From Gammaproteobacteria bacterium RBG_16_57_12 (GTDB lineage: Bacteria; Pseudomonadota; Gammaproteobacteria; RBG-16-57-12), in NCBI GenBank assembly GCA_001801365.1, contig MGXL01000034.1, forward strand, positions 521-5,697: a DNA stretch of 5,177 nt, written 5' to 3'. The notes beneath the pieces are model-generated. The model was not told the origin of the DNA. It saw only the letters and a program-made list of their open reading frames with translations, and did no database searches. Made by a program: the position numbers and the translations under genes. Of this stretch, positions 1 through 5,177 are shown one piece after another. Position 1 is the first letter of the stretch. Every line of letters begins with the position of its first letter.

Positions 1-2
1 AG

Positions 3-2204
3 CTGGCCGATGTCGCCGAACAGCAGGGTGCGGTGGAGCAGGAACTGGCCCGCCTTCAGGAAAATCTGCAGGCGCGTCAGCAGGAGATCCAGGCACGCCG
101 GGAACACAATCATGAAATATCCGGCCGGCTCGATCATGCCCGCAGCCGCTTGCAAACCCTGCGTGGCAAACAGGCCTCGCTGCAGGCCTTGCAGGAAGCG
201 GCCCTGGGCAAGCGCAAAGGCGCGGTCAGCGACTGGTTGCAACATCAGGGGCTGCAGGACGCCAAACGCCTGGCGCAGAATCTGCGCGTCGATCCCGAAT
301 GGGAGCGCGCGGTGGAATGTGTGCTGGGATTTTATCTGGAAGCGGTGTGCGTTGACGGTATCGATCCGACGGCGGCGCTGCTGGACGGCCTGCAACACGG
401 CTCGCTGACCTTGTTCGATACGGCAACTGCCGGCAGCGGGGCGCAGGTCAGCCAGGGCGCGCCGCTGGCCGAGCGGGTGCACAGCGCCTTGAATCTCGAC
501 AGCGTGCTGAGCGGCGTGATCGCCGCCGATGACCTGCCGCAGGCCCTGGCGATGCGCCAGCGTCTGGCCGATCATGAATCGGTGATCACCCGCGATGGCA
601 TCTGGCTGGGTAAAAACTGGTTGCGCGTGATACGCGACGCCGACGAGAAGGCCGGGGTGTTGCATCGTGAGCAGGAGCTGGCGGAGATCGCTACTGAAAT
701 CGCCCAGCTGGAGCAACAGGCCAGCGCGCTGCAACATCAATTGGAAGAAGGCCGTCAGACCCTGCAGCGCGAGGAGCAGCAGCGCGATGCGATGCAGGCA
801 CAGATGAATCAGGTCAACCGCCGCTATACCGAACTGCGTGGACAGTCGAGTGGCAAGCAGGCGCGCCTGGAGCAGATTCGTCTGCGCGGCGAGCGTATCC
901 AGGAAGAACTCAGAGAGTTGACCGATCAGTCTGGTCATGATGAACAGGAGCATGGCACGGCACGCCAGCGGCTGACCGCGGCCCTGGAACTCATGGAGCA
1001 GTTGGGTCATCAGCGCGAGGTCCTGACGGGCGAGCGCGATGAATTGCGCAACAAGCTCAACCAGGCGCGGGAGCGCGCCCAGAATGACCGCAACCAGATG
1101 CATCAGGTCAGTCTGACTATCCAGTCACTGCGCACCAGTCTGGAGGCTACTGAACAGAGTCTGGCGCGCATGCAGCATCAGCGCGAGCAGTTGACGGCGC
1201 GGCGTGAAGAACTGCGTACTATCCTGGCCGAGGGCAATCAGCCGATTGCCGGATTGAGCAAGGAGCTGGAGACCCTGCTGACCTCGCGTATGGCGGTGGA
1301 GAAGGAACTGGCCGAGGCGCGCCGCTCCGTGGAGGATATCGATCACACCATGCGTCAGCTTTCGACAGAGCGCCATGCCGTGGAGCAGGACATGCAGGGT
1401 GTGCGCAGCGCGCTGGAGCGGGTGCGTATGGACTGGCAGGGCATCCAGGTGCGTCGGCAGACTGTGCTGGAACAAATCACCGAGTCAGGTTACGAGCCCA
1501 GGGCGTTGTTGCAGGAAATGCCGGCGGATGCCAGCGAGGGGCAATGGCAGCAATCGTTGGAAGCCGTGACCACGCGCATCGAGCGCCTCGGCCCTATCAA
1601 TCTGGCGGCCATTGACGAGTTCAAACAGCAATCCGAGCGCAAGTCTTATCTTGATGCACAGCACGCCGACCTGACCCAAGCCCTGGAGACCCTGGAAGAG
1701 GCAATCCGCAAGATCGACCGCGAGACCCGCACCCGGTTCAAGGAAACCTACGATCGGGTCAACGGGCATTTCCAGACCTATTTCCCCCGGCTGTTCGGCG
1801 GTGGTCATGCCTATCTGGAAATGACCGGCGATGACCTGCTCAGCACCGGTGTGACCGTAATGGCGCGTCCACCCGGCAAGCGTAACAGCACCATCCATCT
1901 GTTATCGGGCGGAGAAAAGGCCCTGACCGCGGTCGCCATGGTCTTCTCCATATTCGAGCTGAATCCCGCGCCGTTCTGCATGCTCGATGAAGTGGATGCA
2001 CCGCTGGATGAGGCGAATGTGGGCCGGTTTTGCGAACTGGTACGCGAGATGTCGCAGCGGGTGCAGTTTATTTTCATCACCCATAACAAGGCCACCATGG
2101 AGATGGCCGAACAGCTCAATGGCGTCACCATGTATGAGCCCGGGGTATCACGTATTGTTGCTGTCGACATGGATGAGGCCTATCAGATGGCTGTCGCCAG
2201 TTAA
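3..2204 (+). CDS. smc: Chromosome partition/condensin protein SMC, C-terminal part (5' end outside window)
   Basis: SMC is the ATPase core of the bacterial condensin (normally with ScpA and ScpB), which compacts and helps segregate the chromosome on the nucleoid. About 733 codons are visible, against roughly 1,150-1,200 residues for the family, so the N-terminal head (Walker A) and most of the first coiled-coil arm lie upstream. The visible order is: the end of coil 1 (to about nt 245), the globular hinge (about 250-620, with WERAVECVLG and GIWLGKNWLRV), the long Gln/Glu/Arg-rich coil 2 (about 650-1580), then the C-terminal head beginning near RLGPINLAAIDEF. The head has the ABC signature LSGGE (1902-1916), Walker B FCMLDE (1974-1991) followed by the D-loop VDAPLDEAN, and the H-loop histidine in ITHNK (His at 2082-2084). 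The frame is open to the left edge, so the GTG at 33 is an internal valine and not a start. No frameshift or missing catalytic residue is seen. MukB is excluded by the canonical SMC head and hinge sequence. Confidence 0.97.
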   Translation: MADVAEQQGAVEQELARLQENLQARQQEIQARREHNHEISGRLDHARSRLQTLRGKQASLQALQEAALGKRKGAVSDWLQHQGLQDAKRLAQNLRVDPEWERAVECVLGFYLEAVCVDGIDPTAALLDGLQHGSLTLFDTATAGSGAQVSQGAPLAERVHSALNLDSVLSGVIAADDLPQALAMRQRLADHESVITRDGIWLGKNWLRVIRDADEKAGVLHREQELAEIATEIAQLEQQASALQHQLEEGRQTLQREEQQRDAMQAQMNQVNRRYTELRGQSSGKQARLEQIRLRGERIQEELRELTDQSGHDEQEHGTARQRLTAALELMEQLGHQREVLTGERDELRNKLNQARERAQNDRNQMHQVSLTIQSLRTSLEATEQSLARMQHQREQLTARREELRTILAEGNQPIAGLSKELETLLTSRMAVEKELAEARRSVEDIDHTMRQLSTERHAVEQDMQGVRSALERVRMDWQGIQVRRQTVLEQITESGYEPRALLQEMPADASEGQWQQSLEAVTTRIERLGPINLAAIDEFKQQSERKSYLDAQHADLTQALETLEEAIRKIDRETRTRFKETYDRVNGHFQTYFPRLFGGGHAYLEMTGDDLLSTGVTVMARPPGKRNSTIHLLSGGEKALTAVAMVFSIFELNPAPFCMLDEVDAPLDEANVGRFCELVREMSQRVQFIFITHNKATMEMAEQLNGVTMYEPGVSRIVAVDMDEAYQMAVAS

Positions 2205-2226
2205 CAGCTTTTTTTCAGCAGACTGT

Positions 2227-2250
2227 TAGCCCGGATTATTCATGAACAGC
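2227..2250 (+). repeat. Left terminal inverted repeat (24 bp) of the palindromic element
   Basis: This is an exact reverse complement of 2383-2406. It begins TAGCCCGGATTATTCATG and ends AACAGC. It starts 22 bases after the smc stop codon. The match stops abruptly at both ends: outside the repeat, 2226 (T) does not match 2407 (G), and inside it 2251 (T) does not match 2382 (C). Confidence 0.9.
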
Positions 2251-2382
2251 TACTGCGAAGTCCGTAAGACCACGAATCTGCGGCGTTGCGCTCGAAAAAT
2301 GTGCTCGACGTACTGTCAAGTACGCCTGCGCACGTTTTTTGTCGCGCGCCTTGCATCTTCATGGTCTTACGGCCTCTCGTGC

Positions 2383-2406
2383 GCTGTTCATGAATAATCC
2401 GGGCTA
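2383..2406 (-). repeat. Right terminal inverted repeat (24 bp) of the palindromic element
   Basis: This is an exact reverse complement of 2227-2250. It begins GCTGTTCATGAATAAT and ends with CCGGGCTA. It ends 47 bases before the zipA start codon, so the zipA leader proper lies just outside the element. Confidence 0.9.
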
Positions 2407-2442
2407 GAACCTGTTATCACCAGTCGCATACTCTTTATTAGC

Positions 2443-2446
2443 GGAG
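2443..2446 (+). promoter_or_regulatory. Ribosome binding site of zipA
   Basis: GGAG lies seven bases before the ATG at 2454, a normal spacing. It supports that ATG as the start. The N-terminal membrane anchor expected of ZipA begins directly after it, which agrees. Confidence 0.75.
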
Positions 2447-2453
2447 ATGAACG

Positions 2454-5158
<2,705 letters not shown>

Positions 5159-5177
5159 GGTGGATAAGCGATAGCGC
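5159..5177. repeat. Probable left half of a dispersed palindromic repeat, cut by the window end
   Basis: Directly after the ligA stop codon the sequence GGTGGATAAGCGATAGCGC runs to the window edge. I recall similar intergenic palindromes in many proteobacterial genomes of the form GGTGGAT-AAGCG...GCGC-ATCCACC. The predicted other half (ATCCACC) would lie just outside, so the hairpin cannot be confirmed here. If complete, it could act as a 3' hairpin for the zipA-ligA transcript. The call rests on recall and on a half-site only. Confidence 0.4.

Larger units (their letters stand above)
2227..2406. repeat. 180-bp imperfect palindromic, MITE-like repeat between smc and zipA
   Basis: Both ends carry the same perfect 24-bp inverted repeat (starting TAGCCCGGATTATTCATG). 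The complementarity continues inward across the whole segment and is centred at 2316/2317. Internal paired blocks include 2262-2272 with 2362-2372 (CCGTAAGACCA), the A-run block 2295-2304 with 2330-2339, and a central CGTAC(TGTCAA)GTACG at 2309-2324. No reading frame of note lies inside. The structure is that expected of a small non-autonomous transposable element or a dispersed intergenic repeat. As RNA it would fold into one long hairpin, so it could affect termination or mRNA stability between smc and zipA. The ends begin TA and finish TA, which could be a duplicated TA target, but this is also just part of the inverted repeat. The family is not identified. The palindrome is seen directly, while mobility is inferred. 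Confidence 0.85.

Noticed and set aside
33..35. GTG at 33 as the start of the smc gene
   Set aside because: The frame stays open to the left edge with coiled-coil-like residues (LADVAEQQGAVEQELARL), and the protein would lack the first head. It is an internal valine codon.
10..408. 132-codon plus-strand frame overlapping the start of the visible smc region
   Set aside because: Its Arg/Cys/Trp-rich translation is typical of an out-of-frame reading of GC-rich coding sequence, and the smc frame explains the same bases.
2202..2228. Rho-independent terminator for smc built on TAACAG (2202-2207) and CTGTTA (2223-2228) or on the T-run 2209-2215
   Set aside because: The T-run lies in the loop instead of after the stem, and the hairpin before it (TGGC/GCCA at 2188-2199) has only four pairs. 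Neither has the layout of a usable intrinsic terminator.
2393..2398. AATAAT inside the right terminal repeat as a -10 box reading towards zipA
   Set aside because: The bases about 17 upstream (CGGCCT at 2370-2375) do not resemble a -35 box, and the motif is simply part of the inverted repeat.
2407..2442. Sigma-70 promoter just upstream of zipA (TTATCA at 2414 with TTTATT at 2434)
   Set aside because: The spacing is about 14 bases and both boxes match the consensus poorly, so I do not call it.

Overview
The window is a chromosomal housekeeping segment from a GC-rich gammaproteobacterium. Three genes lie on the + strand in the order smc (3' part only), zipA, ligA. ZipA is a division protein essentially confined to Gammaproteobacteria. 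The presence of an SMC-type condensin, rather than MukB, next to zipA argues against an enteric (Enterobacterales) host. It fits a lineage such as pseudomonads, Chromatiales or related environmental groups, in which smc-zipA-ligA is a familiar gene order. I cannot name the genus.

Layout: positions 1-2204 hold the hinge, the second coiled-coil arm and the C-terminal ATPase half of SMC, cut at its 5' end by the window edge. Positions 2205-2453 are non-coding and are mostly filled by a 180-bp imperfect palindrome (2227-2406) bounded by perfect 24-bp inverted repeats. It looks like a non-autonomous, MITE-like repeat inserted between smc and zipA. ZipA (2454-3140) is complete but short, because its linker is reduced. 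LigA (3140-5158) is a complete NAD+-dependent DNA ligase whose ATG overlaps the zipA stop codon by one base. After ligA the last 19 bases look like the left half of another dispersed palindromic repeat, cut by the window end.

Functionally the genes cover chromosome compaction and segregation (SMC), anchoring of the FtsZ ring to the membrane (ZipA) and sealing of DNA nicks during replication and repair (LigA). zipA and ligA look translationally coupled. smc is separated from them by the repeat, so its co-transcription with zipA is uncertain.

I see no undescribed protein system here. The least explained part of the window is the palindromic element between smc and zipA.
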